Of a stretch of DNA of 64,000 bases, positions 42,039 to 50,405 are shown in pieces. The position numbers were made by a program, and so were the translations under genes. Every line of letters starts with the position of its first letter. Positions within the stretch are counted from its first letter, which is position 1. The stretch comes from Streptomyces sp. NBC_00083 (GTDB lineage Bacteria > Actinomycetota > Actinomycetes > Streptomycetales > Streptomycetaceae). Below the pieces are notes generated by a model that did no database searches, had not been told where the DNA came from, and saw nothing but the letters and a program-made list of their open reading frames with translations. Location of the stretch: assembly GCF_026343295.1 (NCBI RefSeq), contig NZ_JAPELY010000003.1, positions 558,001-622,000 on the forward strand, written 5' to 3'.

Positions 42039-42863
42039 GTGACCGAGAACCCCGCACCCTCCTCGACGCCCGACCATGTGCGCGACCGCATCAACACCGC
42101 GCAGCCGCACACCGCGCGGATCTGGAACTACTGGCTGGGCGGCAAGGACAACTACCCCGTCGACCGGGAGACCGGTGACCAGATCCGGGCGCTGCACCCC
42201 GGCATCGGCGACTACGCCCAGGCCGACCGGCTCTTCCTCGGGCGGGCCGTGCGCCACCTCGTGGCCGACCGGGGCGTACGCCAGTTCCTCGACGTCGGCA
42301 CCGGGCTTCCCACCGCCGACAACACCCACGAGGTGGCGCAGCGGCTGGCGCCCGAGTCCCGCATCGTCTACGTGGACAACGACCCGCTGGTCCTCGCCCA
42401 CGCCCGCGCCCTGCTCACCAGCACCCCTGAGGGGCGCACGGACTACCTCGACGCCGATCTGCGGGACAGCGCGACCATCCTGGAGCACGCGGCGAAGACC
42501 CTCGACCTGAGCCAACCGGTCGCGCTCATGCTGCTCGGTGTCGTCATCTTCATCCCGGACGAGGCCGAGGCGCGCGCCCTCGTGGACAACCTGATGAAGG
42601 AACTCGCCCCGGGCAGCTACCTCGTGCTGTCGCACACCATCACCAGCCCGGCGATGCCCGACGTCGACGACGCCGTGGCGTTCTGGAACCAGCACGGCAC
42701 GCCGAAGCTGACCCAGCGCACCCCGGAGCAGGTGGCCCGGTTCTTCGAGGGGCTCGACGTGCTGGAACCCGGCGTGGTGTCGTGCTCGCGCTGGCGCCCC
42801 GAGGAGGCCGGCACGCTCCCCGACGAGGTGGCGATGTACGGCGGTGTCGGCCACAAGCGCTGA
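42039..42863 (+). CDS. SAM-dependent methyltransferase (DUF574 / Methyltransf_19)
   Basis: A 274-residue protein of the actinobacterial DUF574 family: NYWLGGKDNYPVDRE near residue 27, FLDVGTGLPTADNTHEV as the SAM loop, YVDNDPLVLAHARALL, and SRWRPEE near the end. These are typically expanded in Streptomyces, and the methyl acceptor is not known. GTG start with AGGAG about eight bases upstream and its own promoter. It ends 24 bases from the stop of the convergent small gene. Confidence 0.93.
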   Translation: MTENPAPSSTPDHVRDRINTAQPHTARIWNYWLGGKDNYPVDRETGDQIRALHPGIGDYAQADRLFLGRAVRHLVADRGVRQFLDVGTGLPTADNTHEVAQRLAPESRIVYVDNDPLVLAHARALLTSTPEGRTDYLDADLRDSATILEHAAKTLDLSQPVALMLLGVVIFIPDEAEARALVDNLMKELAPGSYLVLSHTITSPAMPDVDDAVAFWNQHGTPKLTQRTPEQVARFFEGLDVLEPGVVSCSRWRPEEAGTLPDEVAMYGGVGHKR

Positions 42864-42887
42864 CCTCGCCACCCCGCACCGGGGCGC

Positions 42888-43145
42888 TCACGGCCCGGCC
42901 CGCCCCGGTCCGGGCGCCCCGCCGGTGTGGAGGCTGCCCACGAGCGTGAACAACGCGGCCTCGTTGCCCGCGAGCCCGGCCCGCGCGAGCGCCTCGTCCG
43001 CCTCGGCGATGACCCCTTCGAGGGCGAGCGGGGCCAAGGGGCGGTCCGCGGGCGAGTCGAGAGCCGCGCGGACGGTGCTCAGCAGGCGCAGATAGGCCTG
43101 GGCGGCGGAGCGTTCATGGGACGTCATCACAACGGTGGCGGTCAT
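42888..43145 (-). CDS. Small protein of unknown function
   Basis: An 85-residue protein with a helical, Ala/Leu-rich core (AQAYLRLLSTVRAALD, GVIAEADEALARAGLAG). No domain is recognised. ATG at 43145 is preceded by GAGGGAAGG. Codon bias supports translation. It lies opposite the methyltransferase and downstream of nothing obvious. Confidence 0.55.
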   Translation of the reverse strand: MTATVVMTSHERSAAQAYLRLLSTVRAALDSPADRPLAPLALEGVIAEADEALARAGLAGNEAALFTLVGSLHTGGAPGPGRAGP

Positions 43146-43277
43146 CGGCGGCCTTCCCTCGGCAGTACGGGCTCGCTGTTCACGATGCCGTACGCCACTG
43201 ACAATCGCCGGGCACGGCCCGCTGACGCGCGGCGTCCGGCCCACCGGACCGGCCGGGCACCACCTGCGCCCGGCCGC

Positions 43278-44177
43278 TCAGTCCACCAGCCGCAGCGCCG
43301 CCTCCGCGATGCCCACGCTCACCGACTGACCCCACGTCAGGTCCAGCGCGTCGCTCTCCATGCCGTCCCCGAACGCGACCAGACGGTCCGACTCGACGGT
43401 GAGCCGCAGCCGTTGGGACCGGGACAGGTCCCCCTCGACGAGCGAGGTGCCGGTCACGGGCGAGGACCACGCCTCGCGCACGAACCACACGAGACGCCGA
43501 TCGGTGCGGCCCGGCAGCACCGGCGCGTCCGCGCGCAGCCGGCCCAGCGAGCCCAGCCAGCCGGTGGCGCCCGTGCCCGTGCCGACGAGGACCCCGGAGG
43601 AGGCCTGCGCCTCCGGGGTGCCGGCCGGGTCGTCGGGGCCGATGCGGTAGCGAGCGGTCTGATGGCCGGGGGCGCCGAGGTAGATCTCGTTGAGCGCGAG
43701 CAGACGTTCCCGGTCGTCGGTGAGCGCCTCCACCATGGTGAGTTCCTCGACCGCGCACCCGGGTGCGCGCGCCGCGGACAGGAGCGCCGCCGCCGACGAG
43801 GGGCGGTGCCGCACCAGGACACCGGGGTTGCGTCCGGGCTCCGGATCGATGCCGATGACCGGCTGTCCCGACAGGTACTTCGCGGCGTTGGCGACCAGAC
43901 CGTCCTGGCCCACCACCACGACCACGTCCTCCGGGGCGAACAGGAATCGGTCGAGGTCACCGCGCTCGACCCGGGCCTGACGCCATGTCGGGGGAACGGC
44001 GGCGGCCACGTCCGCGAGGGCGCGCGCCGCCCGGTGGTGGCGGTCGGCCACCTCCCGGACGGACCGGCCGCGGGAGGAGAGGAAGAAGTCGGCCTGGCCG
44101 TGGGTGCCGTGCCGGGTCAGCAACTCCTCGTACTCCGACGCGCGGTGGACGAGCACCGCGCGGGGGGCCAGGCTCAT
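43278..44177 (-). CDS. NAD-kinase-like protein
   Basis: A 299-residue protein resembling ATP-NAD kinases. The GGDG loop is altered to VVVVVGQDGLVANAAKYL (Gly90-Gln91-Asp92-Gly93), keeping the catalytic-type Asp. ALNEIYLGAPGHQTARY and SSGVLVGTGTGATGWLGSL match the NE and GTG/TG-rich regions of the family. So it could still be a kinase, or a nucleotide-binding relative. The ATG overlaps the stop of the SPFH gene (ATGA). True NAD kinase (NadK) is likely elsewhere on the chromosome. Confidence 0.82.
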   Translation of the reverse strand: MSLAPRAVLVHRASEYEELLTRHGTHGQADFFLSSRGRSVREVADRHHRAARALADVAAAVPPTWRQARVERGDLDRFLFAPEDVVVVVGQDGLVANAAKYLSGQPVIGIDPEPGRNPGVLVRHRPSSAAALLSAARAPGCAVEELTMVEALTDDRERLLALNEIYLGAPGHQTARYRIGPDDPAGTPEAQASSGVLVGTGTGATGWLGSLGRLRADAPVLPGRTDRRLVWFVREAWSSPVTGTSLVEGDLSRSQRLRLTVESDRLVAFGDGMESDALDLTWGQSVSVGIAEAALRLVD

Positions 44178-45178
44178 GCCGGGCCGCCCCGGCCGAGCCG
44201 GGCCAGTACGTCGGTGAGCAGGTCGGGGGAGAGGGTGAGGCTCTCGATCCGGGGCAGGTTCTCGGCCAGCCGGGTCGCGGCCAGGGCGTGCAGCGTGGCG
44301 GTGTCCGCCTCGCCGTGCACCCGCAGCCAGGCACCCTGTGCCCCGGCGCGGGCCTCGCCCGACACCCGGGCCGCCTCCGCCTCGGCCTGGGCAAGGCGCA
44401 CCGTGCGGTCGGCCTCCGCACCGGTGCGTACCGCGTCGGCCGCCGCTGCCTCCTCGGCCTCGCGCCGGGTGTTGGTGCCGCGCTGTTCCACCAACTCCTC
44501 CTCGCGGCGGGCGAGTTCGATGCGGCTCGCGAGTTCGTTCTCGGCGATGGTCCGCTCCCGCTCGACCGCCACCGCCCGCCGTTCGTAGGTCGCGCGGTCG
44601 GCCTCCTGCTGGATCCGCTCGCGCGCCGGAGTGCGCAGCGCGCGCTCGACCTCGGGCTCGGGGCGGATCGCCACGACCCGCGCCGCCACGACCTCGATGC
44701 CGGTCGCGGGCAGCCGGGGCTCGGCCGCGAGCCCGGCCGCGATCCGCTCGCGCACGGCCGCGACACCGTCGGCGAGCGCCGCCGAGAGGTCGGTGCGCGC
44801 CAGTACATCGAGGGCGTGCTGCTGCGCCGTCTCGGTCAGCAGCGTCGACAGCTGCTCCAGCGGATCGCCCCGCCAGACCCCGGTGTCCGGGTCGATCGAG
44901 AAGTCGAGGCGGTCGGCGGCGGTGCCCGGCTCGCTGATCCGGTAGGTCACGGTCGCCTGCACGGTGACGTCCTGGAAGTCGGCGGTGCGGGCGTGGAAGG
45001 CCATGGCCAGTTCCCGGTCGTTGACCGGTACTTCGGAGAGCGCGGCGCTCAGCGGCCGGAACCAGAAGCTCAGTCCGGTGCCGTCGTGGGCGGGGCGCCC
45101 GTTCCTGTGGTGCCGGATGTGCGAGGTGGGCGCGGAACGCAGATGGCGCCAGCCGAAGCGCCGTGAGATGTCGGCCAT
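44174..45178 (-). CDS. SPFH/band-7 domain protein
   Basis: A 334-residue SPFH protein without an obvious membrane anchor. Residues 40-180 form the band-7 region (FRPLSAALSEVPVNDREL, VQATVTYRIS, GIEVVAARVVAIRPEPEVERAL). A long coiled coil follows (ERTIAENELASRIELARREEE, AEADRTVRLAQAEAEAARV). SPFH proteins form oligomeric membrane microdomain scaffolds. ATG at 45178 follows GAGAGGGG. It is the first gene of a two-gene operon with an NAD-kinase-like protein, transcribed from a strong promoter with an operator. Confidence 0.88.
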   Translation of the reverse strand: MADISRRFGWRHLRSAPTSHIRHHRNGRPAHDGTGLSFWFRPLSAALSEVPVNDRELAMAFHARTADFQDVTVQATVTYRISEPGTAADRLDFSIDPDTGVWRGDPLEQLSTLLTETAQQHALDVLARTDLSAALADGVAAVRERIAAGLAAEPRLPATGIEVVAARVVAIRPEPEVERALRTPARERIQQEADRATYERRAVAVERERTIAENELASRIELARREEELVEQRGTNTRREAEEAAAADAVRTGAEADRTVRLAQAEAEAARVSGEARAGAQGAWLRVHGEADTATLHALAATRLAENLPRIESLTLSPDLLTDVLARLGRGGPA

Positions 45179-45206
45179 GGGGAACCCCTCTCTTTTCGTC
45201 ACCATG

Positions 45207-45235
45207 ACGATAGGGCGTCCTCTATTTATAGTCAA
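45207..45235 (-). promoter_or_regulatory. Promoter of SPFH operon
   Basis: On the reverse strand TTGACT (45235-45230) and TATCGT (45212-45207) are 17 bases apart. Confidence 0.75.
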
Positions 45236-45245
45236 GGTGACTCTA
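45227..45245. promoter_or_regulatory. Operator overlapping SPFH promoter -35
   Basis: TATAGTCA-AGG-TGACTCTA, seven of eight positions paired around a three-base centre. It covers the -35 box, consistent with repression by a small MarR/GntR/PadR-type regulator not encoded nearby. Confidence 0.6.
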
Positions 45246-45485
45246 AAAGGAGGAAGGGCGGCGCGTCCGGCGCGAGTTGGGGTGGCAGGCCGATGGGCCG
45301 GTCATGGTCAACGCTTTAACTCCGCTTTGCCCGCCCCCGGGAGGGGTGGTGCGGGCTCGGGCGCGGGGGTCGGCCATGAGGCTCACATGGCAGGGCGAGC
45401 GGCTCACATTAGGTGGAAATCGGGTTAATTAGCCCGGCTTTGGTCTACACATCTGGGGTCCGTGGGATCGGTGACGGGAGCAGGC

Positions 45486-46715
45486 ATGCCAGACATCAGT
45501 CGAAGGGGATTGCTGGGCGCGGGACTTGGGGCGGTCGCCGCGGTGGGGCTCGCCGGGTGCGGTTCCTCGGGAGACGGAGGCGCCCAGGCGGGCCGGCCGG
45601 GGCTCGGGCAGGGTCCGGGCAAGGCGAAGACGCAGCCCAAGCTCATCGGTGACGGTTCGACGGCGGACACCGGCCGTCAGCCCAACCAGCCCGGCAGGCC
45701 CGTCCGGCTCGAACCCGGCGAGACCCCGCCGCAGTTCGTGATCTTCTCCTGGGACGGCGCGGGCGAGGTCGGCAACGGACTCTTCCCGCGCTTCCTCGAC
45801 CTGGCGAGGGACCACGGCGCCGGCATGACGTTCTTCCTCTCCGGCCTCTATCTGCTCCCCGAGTCCAAGCGGGGCCTCTACCGCCCGCCGAACAACCCCA
45901 CCGGCGCCTCCGACATCGGCTACCTCAGCGACGCGCACGTCAAGGAGACGCTGAAGTACACCCGGCAGGCCTGGCTGGACGGCCACGAGATCGGCACCCA
46001 CTTCAACGGCCACTTCTGCGGCGGCTCGGGATCGGTCGCCAACTGGACGCCCGCCCAGTGGAACAGCGAGATCGACCAGGCCGTCTCCTTCGTCACCGAA
46101 TGGCGCACCAACACGGGCTGGGGCGAGGAGGACCCGCTACCGTTCGACTACCACAGGGAACTCGTCGGCGGCCGTACGCCGTGTCTGCTCGGCCAGGACA
46201 ACCTGCTGCCCGCCGCCCAGGACCGGGGCTGGCGCTACGACGCCTCATCGCCCGGCGGCCGTCAGAAGTGGCCGGAGAAGCGCCACGGCATCTGGGACCT
46301 GCCCCTCCAGGGCATCCCCTTCCCCGGGCACTCCTTCGAGGTCCTGTCGATGGACTACAACATCCTCGCCAACCAGTCGAAGAACTCGACCAAGGCGCCG
46401 CCGGCCAACTACCCGGGCTGGCGCGCGCAGGCCACCCAGGCGTACCTGGCGGGCTTCAAGCGTGCGTACGAGACCAACCGCGCGCCCTTGTACATCGGCA
46501 ACCACTTCGAGGAGTGGAACGGCGGCATCTACATGGACGCCGTCGAGGAGGCGCTGAAGGCGATGGCCGGCAGGCCGGACGTACGGCTGGTGTCGTTCCG
46601 CCAGTTCGTGGACTGGCTCGACGAGCAGGACCCGAAGGTGCTCGACCGGCTCCGCGCCCTGGAAGTGGGGCAGGCGCCACCGGGCGGCTGGAACGCGTAC
46701 TTCAAGGCGGCCTGA
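45486..46715 (+). CDS. Polysaccharide deacetylase-like Tat lipoprotein
   Basis: A 409-residue protein. The N-terminus has a Tat motif (ISRRGLLGAG) followed by a lipobox (VGLAGC), so it is exported folded and anchored by lipid. A linker of about 60 residues leads to a NodB-like barrel: FVIFSWDGAGEV (the first Asp of the D-D-H metal site, here a single D then G), TFFLSGLYLL, and DGHEIGTHFNGHF with the His pair. The second catalytic Asp is not clear. Substrate may be wall polysaccharide or a capsule. Start ATG follows GGGAG. Confidence 0.82.
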   Translation: MPDISRRGLLGAGLGAVAAVGLAGCGSSGDGGAQAGRPGLGQGPGKAKTQPKLIGDGSTADTGRQPNQPGRPVRLEPGETPPQFVIFSWDGAGEVGNGLFPRFLDLARDHGAGMTFFLSGLYLLPESKRGLYRPPNNPTGASDIGYLSDAHVKETLKYTRQAWLDGHEIGTHFNGHFCGGSGSVANWTPAQWNSEIDQAVSFVTEWRTNTGWGEEDPLPFDYHRELVGGRTPCLLGQDNLLPAAQDRGWRYDASSPGGRQKWPEKRHGIWDLPLQGIPFPGHSFEVLSMDYNILANQSKNSTKAPPANYPGWRAQATQAYLAGFKRAYETNRAPLYIGNHFEEWNGGIYMDAVEEALKAMAGRPDVRLVSFRQFVDWLDEQDPKVLDRLRALEVGQAPPGGWNAYFKAA

Positions 46716-47036
46716 GACGGGCGTGTCTCAAGGCGGCGGCGGGAGTTCCAGGTCGGCGGGCCGCTCCGCCATGGATCACTCGATCGGGTGTCGGCCCCTC
46801 CTCTTTGCCCGGACGCGACCCGACCGGCGCACCCTGCGGCGATGTACGCGGTCGGGGGAAACCTGCCGCGTTCCGCGGTGTGCTCGCGACTGCGCCGAGA
46901 GGCGGACGGGCCATGCCCGGGGTTCGCTCGAAGGACGGAAGCGGGTCCCGGCCGGGCGGCATCGCCGCGCGCACCGGCGGCCCGGACCCGGAGCGGAGAG
47001 CGGCCCCGGCGCAGCCCGGGGCGGAGGGAGCACACC
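46716..47036. other. Intergenic region without a supported gene
   Basis: About 320 bases after the deacetylase gene with only a short GAGAC/GTCTC hairpin just after the stop. Nothing else recognisable. Confidence 0.4.
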
Positions 47037-47237
47037 ATGCACGAACTGCGAGCGGAAGCGGTTCTCGACGGGATAGGCGCGCACGACTGCGACGCACTCC
47101 TGTGGCACGTCATGAGCGACGACGACCCCAGGACCCTCTGCGGGCGCAGCCTGGAGCGGGAGAAGGCGGCGACGCCGGCCCGGCCGGAGCTCACCGACGC
47201 CGACCGCTACTGCGGAGACTGCATGGCCGCCTGCTGA
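47037..47237 (+). CDS. Small Cys-rich protein
   Basis: A 66-residue protein with His and Cys pattern: AHDCDALLWHVMS, RTLCGRSL and YCGDCMAAC. Five Cys and nearby His suggest a zinc or Fe-S site. GGAGGGAG lies six bases before the ATG. Similar short proteins with an RTLCGR-type segment occur in Streptomyces; function unknown. Confidence 0.62.
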   Translation: MHELRAEAVLDGIGAHDCDALLWHVMSDDDPRTLCGRSLEREKAATPARPELTDADRYCGDCMAAC

Positions 47238-47286
47238 ACCGGGCCCGGCGGGACCAACCCACGCGCGTACAGGCTCTGTTGGGGCT

Positions 47287-48030
47287 TCAAGGCCCCTTCG
47301 GGCCGCTCGGCGGGCGCGCCTCCAGGGGTGCGCGGACGTGGCCGGCCGTACGCCGGAGCGCGAAGCGCCCGCGGGGCGCCGTGGCGAGGGCCGCCAGAGC
47401 GAGCCAGAGCGAGGCGAAGAGCCAGCCGCCCAGCACGTCGCTCGCCCAGTGCACCCCGAGGTAGACCCGGGAGAGCCCGACGGCCACCGCCCAGAGGCAG
47501 AGCACGGCGATGGCGGGGCGGGCGGCCGAGAGGGAACAGCGGGTCAGCACCGCCCAGGCGAGCAGGCCCGCGGTGAGGGCGCTCGTGGTGGTGTGCCCGG
47601 AGGGGAAGGAGAACCCGGACGCCGTGGTGGCCCAGTCGTACGCGGCCGGGCGGGGCCGGGCGACCGCCAGCATCAAGCCGAACCGCACCAGCTGGCCGAG
47701 GACGAGCACCGCGAGCGCCCCGGCCACCGCGTACCGGCGCCCGGTGCCGTCGCGGCCCGCGATCAGGCCGGCGACCACGGCCAGGGCGTAGGGCACCACC
47801 CCGCTGCCGGTCGCCGTGACGGCGCGCGCGGTGGCCACCGCGACCGGCGGACGGTGGTGGAGCGGCCACCGGTGCAGGGCCGGATCGCCCGGGAGCGGGG
47901 CGCCGTGCCGGACGGCTACGGCCACCGTGAGCGCGGCGAACAGTACGAGAAGCACCGCGCCGGCCGCGCAGGTGCGCCGGAACGCCGTCGTCGAACGGTC
48001 ACCTCCCGCCGCGCCGGATGCGCCGGTCAC
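47287..48030 (-). CDS. PAP2-family phosphatase (undecaprenyl-pyrophosphatase-like)
   Basis: A 247-residue membrane protein with the three PAP2 motifs: RPRP after FGLMLAVA (first motif), PSGHTTTSAL, and SRVYLGVHWASDVLGG. Six helices. This branch includes phosphatases for undecaprenyl pyrophosphate and phosphatidic acid. GTG at 48030 is chosen; an in-frame GTG at 48144 would add a basic, non-hydrophobic stretch that overlaps the DedA gene. It lies 82 bases after DedA on the same strand, so the two may be co-transcribed. Confidence 0.82.
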   Translation of the reverse strand: MTGASGAAGGDRSTTAFRRTCAAGAVLLVLFAALTVAVAVRHGAPLPGDPALHRWPLHHRPPVAVATARAVTATGSGVVPYALAVVAGLIAGRDGTGRRYAVAGALAVLVLGQLVRFGLMLAVARPRPAAYDWATTASGFSFPSGHTTTSALTAGLLAWAVLTRCSLSAARPAIAVLCLWAVAVGLSRVYLGVHWASDVLGGWLFASLWLALAALATAPRGRFALRRTAGHVRAPLEARPPSGPKGP

Positions 48031-48112
48031 CGCGGGCCGCGCCGATCGCCACCGCCGCGCCCACCGCGCGCACGGGCGGCGTGCTCGCGCGGCGGGCGCC
48101 GGTCGATGTGCA

Positions 48113-48784
48113 TCAGCGGCTCTCCTCGGTGGCCGCACGCGCACGACGGGCGCGCAGCACCTCCAGGGCGACCGGCGTGAGGGACACCGCCACGACCAGG
48201 GCGACGAGCGGCAGCAGATAGCGGTCGACGTTCGGCACGGACGAGCCGAGCGCGTAACCGCCGAGCACCAGCGCGCACGTCCACACGAGTCCCCCCACGA
48301 CCTGCCACAGGGCGAAGACGCGGGCCGGTACGCCGAGGGCGCCCGCGAGCGGGTTCAGTACCGTACGCACGATCGGCACGAAGCGCGCCAGGACGATCGC
48401 CTTCGCGTGCCCGTACTTGGCGAGGAGCTCCTCGGCGCGGGCCGCCCCCTCGTGCAGTTTGCGGGACTTGCTGCGGGCCAGCAGGGCCCGGCCGCCGCGG
48501 CGGCCGATCCAGTACCCCACCTGGGCGCCGATCAGGGCCCCGGCCACCGAGCAGACCAGGACCTGGGGGAGCGACAGCGAGACGGGCCCGTTGCCGCCGG
48601 GCACACTGAGCAGTCCCGCGGTGAACAGCAGGGAGTCGCCCGGCAGGAGAAAGCCCACGAGCAGGCCGGTCTCGGCGAAGAGCACCACGGCGACACCCAG
48701 GGCGCCGAAAGCGGACAGCAGTGAGCCCGCGTCGAGGACGTTCACGGCCTGGGGGGCCGAGGCGAGCAGGGGTACGGCTGTCAT
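48113..48784 (-). CDS. DedA/SNARE-associated family membrane protein
   Basis: A 223-residue protein with the DedA pattern: FAETGLLVGFLLPGDSLLFTAG, GYWIGRRGG, and VLARFVPIVRTVLNPLAG (quoted in parts). DedA proteins flip undecaprenyl phosphate and related lipids (UptA). GGGAGGG precedes the ATG by nine bases. Its gene faces the BlaI gene across a 117-base gap with a perfect operator. Confidence 0.9.
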   Translation of the reverse strand: MTAVPLLASAPQAVNVLDAGSLLSAFGALGVAVVLFAETGLLVGFLLPGDSLLFTAGLLSVPGGNGPVSLSLPQVLVCSVAGALIGAQVGYWIGRRGGRALLARSKSRKLHEGAARAEELLAKYGHAKAIVLARFVPIVRTVLNPLAGALGVPARVFALWQVVGGLVWTCALVLGGYALGSSVPNVDRYLLPLVALVVAVSLTPVALEVLRARRARAATEESR

Positions 48785-48852
48785 GTCGGTGGGCCCTCCC
48801 ATAATGGTGGTCGGGCCGGTCGTCGTGGAGACGCGCGGCCCGGCCGATGCCA

Positions 48853-48882
48853 GTGACACGGATGGTCTACAGCACTGTAGAC
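48853..48882 (+). promoter_or_regulatory. BlaI operator over promoter
   Basis: Perfect 18-base dyad GTCTACAG-CA-CTGTAGAC (48865-48882), of the TACA/TGTA type bound by BlaI/MecI proteins. Promoter GTGACA (48853-48858) and TGTAGA (48876-48881), 17 bases apart, is covered by the dyad. It lies between divergent DedA and blaI-like genes. Confidence 0.83.
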
Positions 48883-48901
48883 GAATGAGGAGGAGTGTCC
48901 C

Positions 48902-49342
48902 ATGACTGCCAGGGGAGGCGTCGGACACGGAGAGCCGAGACGGCCGGCGGGCGAGCTGGAGGCCGGGGTCCTCGCCGCGCTCTGGGCCGCCGACGAGCCG
49001 CTCACTCCCGGCGAGGTGCAGGCGCAGCTCGGCGGCGGTCTCGCCCGCACCACGGTCACCACCATCCTCAGCCGGCTCCACGACAAGGGCTCGGTCACCC
49101 GCCGGCGCGCCGGGCGCGGCTACACATACACCCCGACGGAGGACGCGCCGGGGCTCACCGCCCGCCGCATGCACACCGAGCTGGCGAAGGAGGAGGACCG
49201 CTCCACCGTCCTCGCCCGCTTCGTCTCCCAGCTCAGCGACGAGGACGAGCGGCTCCTGCGTGCGCTCCTCGAAGGGCCCGGCGGCGGCCTGGAAGGGCTC
49301 CCCGGCGACGACCCGGGCCGGTCCGGGGGCAGCGGCGGATGA
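48902..49342 (+). CDS. BlaI/MecI/CopY-family repressor
   Basis: A 146-residue repressor. The winged helix reads LTPGEVQAQLGGGLARTT then VTTILSRLHDKGSV (BlaI-type), with an Arg-rich wing and a C-terminal dimerisation part. GAGGAG seven bases before the ATG. Its stop overlaps the start of the M56 peptidase (ATGA). Such repressors are cleaved through an M56 antirepressor when the cell envelope or an antibiotic is sensed. Confidence 0.92.
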   Translation: MTARGGVGHGEPRRPAGELEAGVLAALWAADEPLTPGEVQAQLGGGLARTTVTTILSRLHDKGSVTRRRAGRGYTYTPTEDAPGLTARRMHTELAKEEDRSTVLARFVSQLSDEDERLLRALLEGPGGGLEGLPGDDPGRSGGSGG

Positions 49343-50340
49343 TCTTCTCGGTGTGGATCCCGCTGCTCGTGCCCTTCCTCGCGGTGCCCGCGGCGCGCCG
49401 GCTCGCCGAAGCGCTGCCGCCCCGCCCGGCCGCCTGGCTGCTCGCCGCCGCGGCGGCCGGCCTCGCCCTCTGCTCGACGGCGGCGCTGGGCCTGATCGCG
49501 CTGGCCGGAGCGCTCCGGCTGCCCTTCGTCGCCTCGCTGGGTCATCTGGCGGTTCCGCTGGACGCGCTCCCCGCCTGGCTCGCCTTCCCGGCCGCCGCCA
49601 CCGCGGCGGCGCTCGTGGCCCTCTCGGCGACCGCCCTGGTCCGCACCGTACGCCGCCACATGGCCGAACTGCGCGTCGCCCGCGCCCGGTTGAGGCCGGC
49701 CGGAAGTGAGCTGGCCGTGCTGCGGGACCCCAACCCCGACGCCTACGCACTGCCCGGCCGCCCGGGGCGGATCGTCGTCACCACCGGCATGCTGCGCACC
49801 CTCGAACCCGCCGAGCGGGAAGCCCTGTTCGCCCACGAGCGGGCCCATCTCCAGGGCCGCCACCACCTGTTCCTGGCCGTCGCCGAGCTCGCCGGGCACT
49901 GCCACCCCGGCCTGCGTCCGCTGCGCGCACCCCTCGCGTTCGCCCTGGAGCGCTCCGCCGACGAGTACGCCGCCGCGGCCGTCGGCGACCGCGGCCTTGC
50001 CGCCCGCGCGATCGGCCGCGCCGCCCTCGCCTCGCGCGCCGCCGTCTCCCGGCCCCGCGCGGTGCTCGCCGCCACCGCCGGGCCGGTGCCGCGCCGGGTC
50101 GCCGCCCTGCTCGAGCGCCACCCCGCGAAGGGCCTCGCCCGCTCGCCCGGCGCCCGGCTGATAGCGGCCGTCCTGCTGGGCTGCCTGTGCGCCTCGGCGG
50201 CCTCGGCCATCGACGCGGCGGCCGATCTGCACGGCGGCATCGAAACGGCCCAGGGCGAGACCGGCCACGACCGGCGTGCGACGGACGGCCCGAAGGCGGC
50301 GGCCCCGGGCGCCGTGACCCGTACGGCCCAGCAACGCTGA
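49339..50340 (+). CDS. M56-family membrane metallopeptidase (BlaR1-like, without sensor domain)
   Basis: A 333-residue protein. Four hydrophobic helices are in the N-terminal half and one near 290 (LIAAVLLGCLCASAAS). The zinc motif HERAH is at residues 166-170, with the downstream acidic ERSADEYAA as the third ligand region. No penicillin-binding domain, so the signal is not obviously beta-lactam; extracellular tail is short and polar. It starts inside the BlaI stop. It probably cleaves the repressor. Confidence 0.9.
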   Translation: MIFSVWIPLLVPFLAVPAARRLAEALPPRPAAWLLAAAAAGLALCSTAALGLIALAGALRLPFVASLGHLAVPLDALPAWLAFPAAATAAALVALSATALVRTVRRHMAELRVARARLRPAGSELAVLRDPNPDAYALPGRPGRIVVTTGMLRTLEPAEREALFAHERAHLQGRHHLFLAVAELAGHCHPGLRPLRAPLAFALERSADEYAAAAVGDRGLAARAIGRAALASRAAVSRPRAVLAATAGPVPRRVAALLERHPAKGLARSPGARLIAAVLLGCLCASAASAIDAAADLHGGIETAQGETGHDRRATDGPKAAAPGAVTRTAQQR

Positions 50341-50405
50341 GGGTCCGCCACCCCAGGACCCGAGAGTGGGAGTCGAGCCCATCGCCCCACGCTCCGGGAG
50401 ACGTC

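Larger units (their letters stand above)
45179..45485. other. Divergent intergenic region between SPFH and deacetylase genes
   Basis: About 300 bases with the SPFH promoter and operator (45207-45245) and an AT-rich patch around 45410-45450 (GGTTAATTAGCC) before the deacetylase gene. The latter may hold its promoter but no clear hexamer pair is seen. Confidence 0.4.

Noticed and set aside
48027..48116. 28-codon frame starting at the DedA stop (TGATG) and ending at the PAP2 start
   Set aside because: Overlap geometry is attractive, but the peptide is Arg/Gly-rich with no family; probably chance.
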